From Nocardioides sp. BGMRC 2183 (GTDB taxonomy: Bacteria; Actinomycetota; Actinomycetes; Propionibacteriales; Nocardioidaceae), in NCBI GenBank assembly GCA_008123405.1, contig VSSA01000001.1, forward strand, positions 310,001 to 374,000: DNA of 64,000 bases. The letters are read 5' to 3'. The notes beneath the pieces are model-generated. The model had not been told where the DNA came from. It saw only the letters and a program-made list of their open reading frames with translations, and made no database searches. Made by a program: the position numbers and the translations under genes. This document shows positions 37,687 to 46,365 of this stretch, piece after piece. Numbering within the stretch: the first letter of the stretch is position 1; each line of letters opens with the position of its first letter.

Positions 37687-38243
37687 GCACCAAGACACGC
37701 GACGCGGACGACAGTGCGCCGGCATGGGGGCGGGACGGCTGGCCATGGGCGGTGCTGGTCGCCGGGATCCTCGCCGTCGCCGTCGCACTCTTCGTCTGGC
37801 AGGACGCCGACAGTGCCGCCGCCGACCCCGATCGTGCCCGCGCAGACCTGCGCGACCAGGCGATCATCGAAGGCACCGCAGCCGTGGAGACGATGAACTC
37901 GATGGACCACCGCGACGTGGCCGCTGGGTTGGAGGCATGGGAGTCGGTCACCACCGGCACCCTGCACGATCAGGTCGCCGCGATCACCCCGGACGAGCAG
38001 GAGCTACTCGCCGAGCAAGGCAAGGTCGCCACCGGCAAGGTCGTCCAAGCCGCGCTCACCGAGCTCACCGACACCACAGCGACCATGATCGCGGCCGTGG
38101 AAGTCAGCGTCATCGACGGAGATGGCAGCCAGGGCGACGATGCGCCGACGGTCAAGCGCAACCGGTTCAGTGCGGACCTGGTGCTGATCGACGGCCATTG
38201 GAAGGTCGAGGACCTCGGCCAGGTGGCGGTGAACCTGCGATGA
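37683..38243 (+). CDS. Mce-associated membrane protein 1
   Basis: 186 residues, ATGA overlap with MceF. One membrane helix (WAVLVAGILAVAVALFVW) near residues 22-39 and an extracytoplasmic NTF2-like alpha/beta domain ending in DGHWKVEDLGQV, which is the typical form of Mce-associated (Mas/Mam-type) proteins that stabilise or gate the Mce complex. Its specific role is unknown. Confidence 0.8.
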   Translation: MSTKTRDADDSAPAWGRDGWPWAVLVAGILAVAVALFVWQDADSAAADPDRARADLRDQAIIEGTAAVETMNSMDHRDVAAGLEAWESVTTGTLHDQVAAITPDEQELLAEQGKVATGKVVQAALTELTDTTATMIAAVEVSVIDGDGSQGDDAPTVKRNRFSADLVLIDGHWKVEDLGQVAVNLR

Positions 38244-38872
38244 CGGAGGACACCATGACCCACGAGAATCCGCCCGAGACGCCGGACGAGACTGCCGGGT
38301 CCACGAGTGAGTCGACGAGTGAGTCGACAACCGAGCCGAAGGCTCGCGGCACGCTGGGGGCGTGGGCCCAGCGCATGGGCACCGTCCGACTGGTGGCCTT
38401 GGGTCTCGGTTCCGCCCTCCTGGTGCTGGCCGGCGTGCTCACCTGGCAGACGCAGACCACGCCGCAGGAGCCGGTGGCCAACCGTGCTCTGATCGACGAG
38501 CAGGCAGGGGAGGACGTCGCCGCCTTCGTCACCCGGGGCCTGACCGAGGTGTTCAGCTATGACTGGTCGCAGCCGGATCGGACCCGGCAGGCCGCCGACG
38601 CCGTGCTCAGCGGCGCGGCCCGCAGCGAGTACGACACGCTCTATGCCGATCTCCAGGAACGCGCTCCCGGGCAGAAGCTGACCCTGAGTGCGGAGGTCCC
38701 GGTCTCCGGCGTCCAGTTCCTCACCACGGACAAGGCGACGCTGCTCGTCTTCGTCGACCAGACCAGCACGCGGGCCAAGGACGAGGAGTCGTCGGTATCG
38801 GCGGCGCAGCTCCTCATCACCGTGGAGCGGGTCGGCGACACCTGGACGATCACCGGCCTCGAGCCGCTCTGA
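38240..38872 (+). CDS. Mce-associated membrane protein 2
   Basis: 210 residues from the ATG overlapping the previous stop. The cytoplasmic N-terminus has a Ser/Thr/Glu repeat (TSESTSESTTEP); a membrane helix is at ~53-70 (LVALGLGSALLVLAGVL). The extracytoplasmic domain resembles that of its neighbour and ends in VGDTWTITGLEPL. This is the usual second Mce-associated protein of such operons. Confidence 0.8.
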   Translation: MTEDTMTHENPPETPDETAGSTSESTSESTTEPKARGTLGAWAQRMGTVRLVALGLGSALLVLAGVLTWQTQTTPQEPVANRALIDEQAGEDVAAFVTRGLTEVFSYDWSQPDRTRQAADAVLSGAARSEYDTLYADLQERAPGQKLTLSAEVPVSGVQFLTTDKATLLVFVDQTSTRAKDEESSVSAAQLLITVERVGDTWTITGLEPL

Positions 38873-38894
38873 GCCGAGGAAGAGGTCAGCGGTG

Positions 38895-40073
38895 ATGAAC
38901 AGATTCGGGAGCGGCTCGAACCGGACTGGTCGCGGGGCCACCGCACTGCTGAGCGCCGTCACGGCGGTCACGCTCGCGGGCACCACCGTGGGGATCGGCG
39001 CCCTCGCCCTCACCGACGGCACGTCGGAGGTGCCCGTGCGGGTGGCGACAACCGTGCCAGTCGATGTTCCGACAACCGCGGACCCCTTCGCCCAGCCGGC
39101 GGTCCGCCCCGCCGACGTCGCCGCCCCCGGCGCGGTGCGCAACGTCGCGGCGCTCCAGCCCCAACCGGCGACCGGCGCCGCGCGCATCGCCGACATCCCC
39201 TCGCCCGCTCTCATCGCCTACCAGCGTGCCGACAGCGTGATCAACACCGCCGACCCGGGCTGCCACCTGCAGTGGACCCTGCTCGCCGCACTCGGCCGGG
39301 TGCTGACCGATCACGGCGTCGGTGGCAGCGGCGTCGGTGGCCGCGCGCACCGTGTCGACCGGCACGGCCAGGTGACACCTGGGCTCGTCGGGGAGGTCCA
39401 GCGCACCGGCGACGGCCGGCGCGTCTCCGACACCGACGCCGGGCGCCTGGACGACGACCGCCGGCACGATCGCACGGTCGGGCCGATGTTGATCGATCCG
39501 ACCACGTGGGCGGTGATCGGCGTCGACGGCGACGGCGACGGCCGCCGGAATCCGCAGGACCTGGACGACGCAGCGCTCGCCACTGCTGTCCGCCTCTGTG
39601 TCGGTCGCTTCGACCTCCGCCGCGAGGATGATCGGGCGGCGACCGTACGGCGGATCAGCGCGGCACCGCGGTTCGTCCAGGCCGTGCTGCGGGCGGAGGC
39701 GTCGTACCGGAAGGATCAGCGCAGCACTGCGCTGCCGGTCGTCGCGCCGGCAGTCACCGAGTTGCCGAAGCTGCCGGACCTGCCGGGCCTCCCGGCCCCG
39801 GAGTCGAGCCCCAGCGACGAGCCCGACGGTGTCCTCGAACGTCCCGGCCAGGGCGCCGTGCGGCCCGAGGAGCCCGACCCGAGCGAAGAGCCCGACCCGA
39901 CCGACGAGCCCGAGCCGAGCGACGAGCCGGACCCGAGCGACGAGCCCGAGCCGAGCGACCAGCCCGACCCGTCGGAGGACCCCAGCAGCCAGCCGGACCC
40001 CGGCACCGACCCTGCTGAGCCACCGTCCGAGGAGCCGTCACCGTCGGAGTCGCCGACCGAACCTCCGGCCTGA
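38895..40073 (+). CDS. Secreted lytic-transglycosylase-like protein without the catalytic Glu
   Basis: 392 residues from the ATG at 38895 (GTG at 38892 possible). A signal-anchor is at ~15-40. Residues ~100-270 align with the actinobacterial MltB-like transglycosylase fold: SPALIAYQRADSVI, CHLQWTLLAALGRV, GPMxxxPTTWAVIGVDGDGDG, and DLDDAALATAVRLC. Active relatives read GRVES-x-HG with the catalytic Glu; here it is GRVLTDHG, and GPMQ becomes GPML. The last ~110 residues are an acidic PDPSDEPEPS repeat that may span the wall. It lies 22 nt after the Mce-associated gene. Confidence 0.65.
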   Translation: MNRFGSGSNRTGRGATALLSAVTAVTLAGTTVGIGALALTDGTSEVPVRVATTVPVDVPTTADPFAQPAVRPADVAAPGAVRNVAALQPQPATGAARIADIPSPALIAYQRADSVINTADPGCHLQWTLLAALGRVLTDHGVGGSGVGGRAHRVDRHGQVTPGLVGEVQRTGDGRRVSDTDAGRLDDDRRHDRTVGPMLIDPTTWAVIGVDGDGDGRRNPQDLDDAALATAVRLCVGRFDLRREDDRAATVRRISAAPRFVQAVLRAEASYRKDQRSTALPVVAPAVTELPKLPDLPGLPAPESSPSDEPDGVLERPGQGAVRPEEPDPSEEPDPTDEPEPSDEPDPSDEPEPSDQPDPSEDPSSQPDPGTDPAEPPSEEPSPSESPTEPPA

Positions 40074-40158
40074 GACGCCTCTGTTCCGGTCAGCGGGACA
40101 TCGGGTCGGCCGGCCCGGTCCTCACGGGAGCCTCCCTGCGACCCCTGAGGAGGACGAA

Positions 40159-40998
40159 GTGAGCGCACTGGACGAACTCGCCGGACGCACTGCCGTGGTG
40201 ACCGGAGCGGGGAGCGGGATCGGGCTCGGCCTGGCGGTCCACGCCGGCACCCTTGGCATGAACGTGGTCCTCGCCGAGCTCGACGAGGAACGCCTTGAGG
40301 CCGCTGTGGCGACGGTGCGCGCCACCGGTGCTCGGGTGCTGGGTGTGCCGACGGACGTCGGCGATCCCACGTCGGTGGAGGACCTCGCCCAGACCGCCTA
40401 TGCGACGTTCGGCGACGTCGCCGTCCTGATCAACAACGCCGGCATCGAGGCCGTGGGGCACGTGTGGGACTTCGAGCCTGAGCGTTGGTCACGGATGATG
40501 CGGGTCAACACCGACGGCGCGTTCCACGGCATCCGGTCCTTCGTGCCGCGGATGGGCGCGAGCCAGCAGACGTCGTACGTCGTCAACGTGGCCTCCGTCG
40601 CCGCCGTCTCAGCCGGCCCCTTCAACGCCGCCTACCACGCCTCCAAGCACGCCCTCCTCGCGCTCACCGAATGCCTGCACCTGGAGAGCCAGATCGCCTT
40701 CCCGCAGCTCCAGGTCTCGGTCGTCTGCCCGGGTTCGGTCACCACCCGGATCTTCGAGGACGCCTCGCTCTCCGGCGACGACGAGACCGGGGGACCACGG
40801 CAGATGCTCGACTACCTGCGCCACATGCTGAGCACCGAGGGCCTCAGCCCGGCCGAGGTCGCCGAGATCGTCTTTGCCGGCATGGCGGCCGGCGACTTCT
40901 GGATCCTTCCGCATCCCGAACAGTTCGCCGAGCTCGCCGGCGCGCGGGCCGAGCAGTTGCTCCACCGTCGCGCACCGGCGCTCCCGGTCTTCGAGTGA
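40159..40998 (+). CDS. Short-chain dehydrogenase/reductase
   Basis: 279 residues from a GTG with GAGGAGG upstream. Classical SDR signatures: cofactor motif TGAGSGIG near residues 16-23, NNAG (LINNAGIE) near 95, a catalytic serine in NVASVAAVSAG and YHASK with the catalytic Tyr and Lys near residues 160-165, then CPGSVTTRIF. The acidic residue after the second strand (LAELDEER) favours NAD over NADP. It follows the mce operon on the same strand by 85 nt and could act on an imported lipid or steroid, which is inference only. Confidence 0.88.
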   Translation: MSALDELAGRTAVVTGAGSGIGLGLAVHAGTLGMNVVLAELDEERLEAAVATVRATGARVLGVPTDVGDPTSVEDLAQTAYATFGDVAVLINNAGIEAVGHVWDFEPERWSRMMRVNTDGAFHGIRSFVPRMGASQQTSYVVNVASVAAVSAGPFNAAYHASKHALLALTECLHLESQIAFPQLQVSVVCPGSVTTRIFEDASLSGDDETGGPRQMLDYLRHMLSTEGLSPAEVAEIVFAGMAAGDFWILPHPEQFAELAGARAEQLLHRRAPALPVFE

Positions 40999-41011
40999 AG
41001 AGCTCGTCGGC

Positions 41012-42025
41012 TCAGCGGGTCGGGTCCGCGATCACTTCATAGGGCGCGGAGGCGACCTCCTCGTCGAACTTGCTGTCGACGTAGAGCACCTGGCCGCGCA
41101 GCTCGGCGGCGGTGGTCAGCACGCGGTCGGGTGCGGTGGCGCGCTGCCGGACGAGCCGCGCCTTCCGGCCGTCGGGGGAGAGCTGGAGGTGGGCGAGTCG
41201 CTTGCTGAAGTTGCGGACCACGAGGAGCCGGTTGCCGCGCAGCACCAGTCCGTCGGCGTTGACCAGGTCGGCGCCGCCGGTCCGCACCCGGCTGACCTTG
41301 CGGTCCTTCCACGTGAAGCGCCACAGCTTGCCCGTGTTGCCCTGCGCCACCACGAACGCCTTTTGGTCTCGCGTCAGCACGATCCCGCCGAGGTTGAACC
41401 CGGTCTCTCGCGCGATCGTGTCGGTGGCGTCGGCCCAGCGGCGCACCGCCCAGCCGTTCCGACCGTCGGCGACGCGGAAGATCTGGGCGTCGTTGGAATC
41501 GGTGAAGTAGGCGGCGCCGTCGGGTCCGATCGTGACGTCGTTGAGGAAGACGTCCTCGCCCGGCGTGCGCAGCGCGGCGAGCAGGCGACCGTTGGCGCCG
41601 TACACCCACAGGTCCGGGCGCCCGTTGTCGACGCCGCCGTCACCGATGCCGTTGGGACCACCGGCGATGTAGACCCGACCCTGGGCGTCGACGGCGATGC
41701 CGCGCGCGGTGTAGCGGCCATCGACGCCGTCGCCGCCGAGCCACTCCTGGGTGCGTGGCACGCCGACCTGGCCGCGGTGGATCTCGCCGCCGGTGACCTC
41801 ACTGACGTAGAACCGTCCGCGACGCTCGTCGGCACCGATGCCCTCGAACTTCGACCCTGCGGGATTGTCGGCGTCCACCGGGTCACCGGCGAGCAGGTAG
41901 GTTGCGGCGCGGCCGTGGTCACCGCGCTGGTCGGCGTACGCGGGGGAGGAGGCGCCGAGTCCGGCGCCGAGCGCGCCGAGGGCCGTGGCCGCCAGCACGG
42001 TGGCGGCGATGGTCGTGCGGGTCAT
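41012..42025 (-). CDS. Secreted SMP-30/gluconolactonase-like beta-propeller protein
   Basis: 337 residues from the ATG at 42025; signal peptide 1-32 (ATALGALGAGLGASSPAYA). Repeated blade motifs such as GIAVDAQGRVYIAGG, VTIGPDGAAYFTDSND and GIVLTRDQKAFVVAQG identify a six-bladed propeller of the SMP-30/NHL kind. It is probably released or surface-bound; no substrate can be named. Convergent with the SDR gene (13 nt apart). Confidence 0.78.
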   Translation of the reverse strand: MTRTTIAATVLAATALGALGAGLGASSPAYADQRGDHGRAATYLLAGDPVDADNPAGSKFEGIGADERRGRFYVSEVTGGEIHRGQVGVPRTQEWLGGDGVDGRYTARGIAVDAQGRVYIAGGPNGIGDGGVDNGRPDLWVYGANGRLLAALRTPGEDVFLNDVTIGPDGAAYFTDSNDAQIFRVADGRNGWAVRRWADATDTIARETGFNLGGIVLTRDQKAFVVAQGNTGKLWRFTWKDRKVSRVRTGGADLVNADGLVLRGNRLLVVRNFSKRLAHLQLSPDGRKARLVRQRATAPDRVLTTAAELRGQVLYVDSKFDEEVASAPYEVIADPTR

Positions 42026-42174
42026 GGAGGTCTCCTGAGGTCGTGGTCGCGTGGACGGACCCACTCTCCGTGGCGACGCCGTGCCGAGGCGTCGGGCAGG
42101 CGGCTACGCCTCGATCGCCGATCGGCTGATGTCGGCATGTAGCGCCACGGGCGCCACCCCGGGCGCGTGTCACG

Positions 42175-42180
42175 TAGGCT
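42175..42180 (+). promoter_or_regulatory. -10 box of a leaderless promoter (toxin-antitoxin operon)
   Basis: TAGGCT lies 6 nt before the antitoxin ATG at 42187. Confidence 0.6.
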
Positions 42181-42186
42181 GGTTGC

Positions 42187-42435
42187 ATGACCGCCGGTAT
42201 GGAAGAGATCACGCAGTTGGCGATGACACTCCCGGTGGATCAGCGCGCCCAGGTCGCGAACGCTCTGCTGGCCAGCCTGGACGACCCCGCCGACCCGGCC
42301 GAGGTACATGAGGCCTGGACAGCGGAGATCAAGACTCGGGTTGACGACATCGCCCACGGCCGGGTCCAGACCGTTTCCCGGGACGAGGCCAGGGCACAGC
42401 TCGCGGCGGACCGCGCCGCGAGGCAACAACCTTGA
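42187..42435 (+). CDS. Addiction module antitoxin (TIGR02574-type)
   Basis: 82 residues of the type found with ParE/RelE toxins: an N-terminal helical part (LPVDQRAQVANALLASLD) followed by a conserved middle WTAEIKTRVDDIAHGRVQTVS and a C-terminal toxin-wrapping segment. Leaderless start. It overlaps the toxin by 4 nt, so the pair is translationally coupled; antitoxin made first is typical. It probably represses the operon together with the toxin. Confidence 0.82.
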   Translation: MTAGMEEITQLAMTLPVDQRAQVANALLASLDDPADPAEVHEAWTAEIKTRVDDIAHGRVQTVSRDEARAQLAADRAARQQP

Positions 42436-42752
42436 CGCTCGAAGCTCGGTATCACCCCGAGGCTCTGGCCGAGCTTCGCGCCGACGTGGCATGGTACGAG
42501 GACCGTGGCGACGGATTGGGTGATCGTTTCGAGGCAGCTGTCGACGAGGTCATCGACATCATCGTCGAATGGCCGGAGTCCGGCACGGTGTGGCCCGGAT
42601 CGGACAGCATCCCCGTAGCGCGGTCGCACCGAGTGACCGGGTTCCCCTATCGACTCGTGTATCTCGTGCAGCCGACGCGCCTGGTCGTGATTGCACTCGC
42701 CCATGCCAAGCGTGAGCCGGGCTACTGGAGCGAACGCCTCCGACTCACCTGA
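42432..42752 (+). CDS. ParE/RelE-family toxin
   Basis: 106 residues from a TTG overlapping the antitoxin stop (TTGA). The family fold is shown by YHPEALAELRADVAWYEDRGDGLGDRF at the N-terminus and by FPYRLVYLVQPTRLVVIALAHAKREPGYW at the C-terminus. Homologues act on gyrase (ParE) or on ribosome-bound mRNA (RelE); the target cannot be fixed here. The gene is intact. Confidence 0.82.
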   Translation: MTLEARYHPEALAELRADVAWYEDRGDGLGDRFEAAVDEVIDIIVEWPESGTVWPGSDSIPVARSHRVTGFPYRLVYLVQPTRLVVIALAHAKREPGYWSERLRLT

Positions 42753-42814
42753 GCCTGCGGGACACTAAGGTGGTCTTCGAGTGGAACGGCGCATGGTGAA
42801 CTACGGAGGGCATT

Positions 42815-43543
42815 CTGAGTACCGCGACTTCTCGTGAACCTGCAGGTCAGTACGAGGAAGCTGGTCAGAGGCTGCCGGCTGCGGTCCTGTGGGACATGGA
42901 CGGGACGTTGGTCGACACCGAGCCGTACTGGATGGCGTCGGAGGTTGCGATCGCCGCGGCCCACGGCGGCAGCTGGACCCACGAGGACGCAATGGCACTG
43001 GTCGGCAGCGACCTGCTGGTCGGCGGGCGGGTGATCAAGCAGAAGCTCGGGTTGTCGCAGACGCCCGAGCAGGTGGTCGAGATGTTGCTGGACGGCGTCG
43101 TCGCGCGCGTCACCGAGAGCGTGCCGTGGTGTCCCGGGGCCCGTGAGCTGCTCGCGGAACTGCGGGCTCATGACGTGCCGTGCGCGCTGGTGACGATGTC
43201 CTACCAGCGGTTCGTGGACCCGATCCTCGCGGCTCTCCCGGCCGGCACCTTCGCCACCGTCGTCACCGGGGACCAGGTGAGCCAGGGCAAGCCCCACCCG
43301 GAGGCGTACCTGACCGCGGCCGAGCGGCTCGGGGTGCGTCCGGAGGAGTGCGTCGCGTTCGAGGACTCACCCACCGGTGCGGCCTCCGCGCTGGCGTCGG
43401 GCGCCCGCACGATCGCCGTACCGAACCATGTCGAGGTGCCGGCGCGGCCCGGACTGCTGTTCCGCACCAGCTTGCGGGACGTCACGGTCGACGACCTCAA
43501 AACGTTGCCGGATCGAGACACGTCGCAGGCGGATCTCCGGTAG
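42815..43543 (+). CDS. HAD-superfamily phosphatase (beta-phosphoglucomutase-like), non-AUG start
   Basis: About 242 residues. Motif I DMDGTLVDTE, motif II region VTMS, motif III lysine in QGKPHPEAY and motif IV FEDSPTGAASAL are all present, so it is an active Cap-1 HAD phosphatase. The ATG at 42896 cannot be the start because it would remove the nucleophilic Asp of DMDGT. The open frame reaches back only to 42800. Within it, GGAGGG (42805-42810) points to CTG at 42815 (or ATT at 42812); no ATG, GTG or TTG is available upstream of the motif. Confidence 0.8.
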   Translation: MSTATSREPAGQYEEAGQRLPAAVLWDMDGTLVDTEPYWMASEVAIAAAHGGSWTHEDAMALVGSDLLVGGRVIKQKLGLSQTPEQVVEMLLDGVVARVTESVPWCPGARELLAELRAHDVPCALVTMSYQRFVDPILAALPAGTFATVVTGDQVSQGKPHPEAYLTAAERLGVRPEECVAFEDSPTGAASALASGARTIAVPNHVEVPARPGLLFRTSLRDVTVDDLKTLPDRDTSQADLR

Positions 43544-43624
43544 CCGACCCCCGACCCCGGGAGTAAGTTCCGTTGCCATCGCTCCTCCGACCCGGAGGAG
43601 TCCCTCGGGAAAGATGGTGAACAC

Positions 43625-45259
43625 GTGATCCGCAAGTTGCCCGCCGTTCTCGGCGTCGGCGTGCTGGGCCTGGGCCTGGCCGCCTGTAGCGACACCCCGC
43701 CGCCGGCGAGCGAGCGCGAGCCGATCGGCGTCGACTACTCCGAAGGTGACCCCGCCGCTGAGACCAGCGACGAGTGGACCCTCGGCACCACCGACGCGAT
43801 CACCTCGGTGGACCCGGCAGGTGCCTACGACATCGGCTCGTGGAACCTGCAGTACCAGATGTTCCAGCAACTGATGACCGTCCCGGCCAACGGCTCCGAG
43901 CCCGAGCCCGATGCCGCCGAGTGCGCCTACGACGACCCGAGCACGATCACCTGCACCCTGCAGGACGGTCTGATGTTCGCCAACGGCAACGAGCTGACCT
44001 CCTCCGACGTCAAGTACTCGCTGGAGCGCAACATCGCGATCAACGACCCGAACGGTTCGGCGATCCTGCTCGGCTCGATCATGGACGACCCGAGCTCGCC
44101 CAACCCGAAGCTCGCCCCCAACGCGGTCGAGACCCCCAACGACACCACCGTCGTGTTCAACCTCAACAAGCCGGACACCACCTTCCTCAAGGTGCTCACC
44201 ACGGCGACCGCCTCGATCGTCGACGAGCAGGTCTACCCGGCCAACAAGGCGCTGGCCGACACCGACGAGCACTCCGGCTCCGGCCCCTACGTGCTGACCC
44301 AGTACAAGGAGGGTCAGCAGGCCGTCTTCGAGCTCAACGAGAGCTACGGCGGCAGCCACCCCGGCGTCGCGCCCCGGGTCTTCGTCTCCTTCCACAAGAA
44401 CGACACGTCGCTGACCTCCGCGGTGAAGACCGGTGAGGTCGACGTCGCCTGGCGCTCGATCAGCCCCACCCAGCAGAAGGCGCTGGCCGACGACGACATC
44501 GCTGTGCTCAAGGGTCAGGGCTCGGAGTTCCGCTACTGGGTCTGGGACATGAACAACGGCGCCGGCACCGACGAAGCCATCCGCAAGGCCGTCGCCCAGG
44601 TGATCGACCGCGACCAGATCGCCACCAACGCCTACGACGGCACCGTGGAGCCGGCGTACTCGATCGTGCCGCCGGGCTTCGGTGGCCAGAAGGACTCCTT
44701 CGCCGACGAGTACGGCGACCCCGACGCCGACGCCGCGGAGCAGATCCTCGCCGACGCCGGCGTGGAGACCCCGGTCCCGCTCAAGCTCGGCTACCCGCAG
44801 GAGCACTACGGCCCCAACGCTGTGGACGAGGCCACCGAGATCGCCGAGCAGCTCAACGGCACCGACCTCTTCGACGTGACCACCGAGGCCGGGGAGTGGG
44901 AGCAGTACCAGACCGACTACAAGAAGAGCGCCTACGACCTCTTCATGCTCGGCTGGTATCCGGACTTCCTCGACGCCGACAACTACCTGAGCCCGTTCGT
45001 CGTCGACGGCGGCTTCTTCGCCAACGGCTACTCCAACCCCGAGGTCAACGAGCTGGTCAACAGCGAGCTCGCCGAGACCGACGAGGCTGCGCGTGAGGAG
45101 ACGTTCGGACAGATCCAGGACATCGTGGCGCAGGACGTGCCGCTGATCCCGACCTGGAACGGTGCGAACGTCGCGGCAGTGGGTGACGCGGTCGGCGGCG
45201 TCCAGGACACGCTGGACCCGACGTACATCTTCCGCTTCTGGATGATCACCAAGAACTGA
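43625..45259 (+). CDS. Peptide ABC transporter substrate-binding lipoprotein (SBP_bac_5)
   Basis: 544 residues from a GTG. Signal peptide with lipobox LAAC, Cys21. Family signatures: WTLGTTDAITSVDPAGAYD at the start, NELTSSDVKYSLERN (the family pattern) and a DxxLLGWYPDFLDADNYLSPF-like late segment. It captures di- or oligopeptides and delivers them to the permeases encoded next. A hairpin separates it from them, consistent with the usual excess of binding protein over the membrane subunits. Confidence 0.92.
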   Translation: MIRKLPAVLGVGVLGLGLAACSDTPPPASEREPIGVDYSEGDPAAETSDEWTLGTTDAITSVDPAGAYDIGSWNLQYQMFQQLMTVPANGSEPEPDAAECAYDDPSTITCTLQDGLMFANGNELTSSDVKYSLERNIAINDPNGSAILLGSIMDDPSSPNPKLAPNAVETPNDTTVVFNLNKPDTTFLKVLTTATASIVDEQVYPANKALADTDEHSGSGPYVLTQYKEGQQAVFELNESYGGSHPGVAPRVFVSFHKNDTSLTSAVKTGEVDVAWRSISPTQQKALADDDIAVLKGQGSEFRYWVWDMNNGAGTDEAIRKAVAQVIDRDQIATNAYDGTVEPAYSIVPPGFGGQKDSFADEYGDPDADAAEQILADAGVETPVPLKLGYPQEHYGPNAVDEATEIAEQLNGTDLFDVTTEAGEWEQYQTDYKKSAYDLFMLGWYPDFLDADNYLSPFVVDGGFFANGYSNPEVNELVNSELAETDEAAREETFGQIQDIVAQDVPLIPTWNGANVAAVGDAVGGVQDTLDPTYIFRFWMITKN

Positions 45260-45271
45260 CGTGAGCGACCG

Positions 45272-45305
45272 CGAGGGCGCCCGGTCCCACGACCGGGTGC
45301 CCTCG
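45272..45305 (+). terminator. Hairpin between the binding-protein and permease genes
   Basis: A 15-bp stem, CGAGGGCGCCCGGTC (45272-45286) with GACCGGGTGCCCTCG (45291-45305), one wobble pair, no U-tract. It probably causes partial termination or protects the 3' end of the upstream mRNA. Confidence 0.65.
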
Positions 45306-45340
45306 TCGGCCGTGGTCGGTTCCCACGTTCAGGAGGCCCG

Positions 45341-46363
45341 TTGAGCTCCAGCCGGGGATCCCTGCCCCGCTACATCGCCATCCGACTGCTCCTCATCATC
45401 CCGATGATGTGGGTGCTGCTCACCTTCGTCTTCATCCTGCTCCGCGTCGCCCCCGGCGACCCGGTCACCGCGGCAGCAGGCGGCAAGCTCTCTGCCGAGG
45501 AGATCGAGCGCCGGCAGGCCGCCCTCGGCCTGGACCGGCCGCTGATCACCCAGTACTTCGACTATCTGGGTGACGTCGTCCGGTTCCAGTTCGGCAACGC
45601 ACTCTCCGACGGTACGCCGGTCACCAGCCTGATCCGCGACCACGGCGGCGCCACGCTCACCCTCACCATCGGCGCGTTCCTGTTCGCCGTGCTGGTCGGA
45701 GTCCCGCTGGGTCGCTGGGCGGGCCGCCACCGCGACACCGCGGTCGACGCGCCGATCCGGATCCTGGGCATCGTGGTCTACGCCGCACCGATCTTCTGGG
45801 TGGGGATCCTGCTGATCATCGCTGTCGACAACGTCTTCCCGGGCTGGCCGACGTCCGGCATCGCCTCACCGACCGCGATCTATGAGATCCCGACGAAGAC
45901 GCACATCCTGCTGGTCGATGCCGTGCTGAGTCGCGAGTACGTCTGGGACGTGGTCCAACACCACATCCTGCCCTGCTTCGTGCTGGGCCTGCTGCTCTCC
46001 GGCGTGATCATTCGGCTGGTCCGGATCAACGTCATCCAGGCGATGCAGGCCGACTACGTCGAGGCCGCCCGCTCCCGGGGCATCCCGGAGCGCAGGGTGG
46101 TGCGCGATCACGCCTTCCGCAACGCCCTGGTGCCGGTGGTCACCGTGATCGGGCTCCAGGTGGCACTCACGCTCTCCGGAGCGGTGCTCACCGAGAACAC
46201 CTTCAACTGGCCCGGCCTGGGCACCGACCTCGTCGACTATGTGATCGCCCGGGACTACGTGGCGGTGCAGGGGCTGGTCACGTTCTTCGCGCTGATCGTC
46301 GTGGTGGTCTCGGTGGTGGTCGACGTGATCAACGCCCTGATCGACCCGAGGGTGAGGTACTGA
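45341..46363 (+). CDS. Peptide ABC transporter permease (DppB/OppB type)
   Basis: 340 residues from a TTG with AGGAGG 4 nt upstream. Six membrane helices; the family EAA-like coupling loop is YVEAARSRGIPERRVVRDHAFRNALVP, and the N-terminal VFILLRVAPGDP marks DppB/OppB proteins. It forms the translocation channel with the next permease. Confidence 0.94.
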   Translation: MSSSRGSLPRYIAIRLLLIIPMMWVLLTFVFILLRVAPGDPVTAAAGGKLSAEEIERRQAALGLDRPLITQYFDYLGDVVRFQFGNALSDGTPVTSLIRDHGGATLTLTIGAFLFAVLVGVPLGRWAGRHRDTAVDAPIRILGIVVYAAPIFWVGILLIIAVDNVFPGWPTSGIASPTAIYEIPTKTHILLVDAVLSREYVWDVVQHHILPCFVLGLLLSGVIIRLVRINVIQAMQADYVEAARSRGIPERRVVRDHAFRNALVPVVTVIGLQVALTLSGAVLTENTFNWPGLGTDLVDYVIARDYVAVQGLVTFFALIVVVVSVVVDVINALIDPRVRY

Positions 46364-46365
46364 CC

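Noticed and set aside
39820-40060. Short-period repeats near 40 kb
   Set aside because: They encode an acidic Pro/Asp/Glu tail of a secreted protein and are not a regulatory or CRISPR repeat.
42793-42837. 14-codon frame just before the HAD gene as a leader peptide
   Set aside because: No hairpins or biased codons suggest attenuation, and it overlaps the likely HAD start; it is noted only as a possible sign of an indel.
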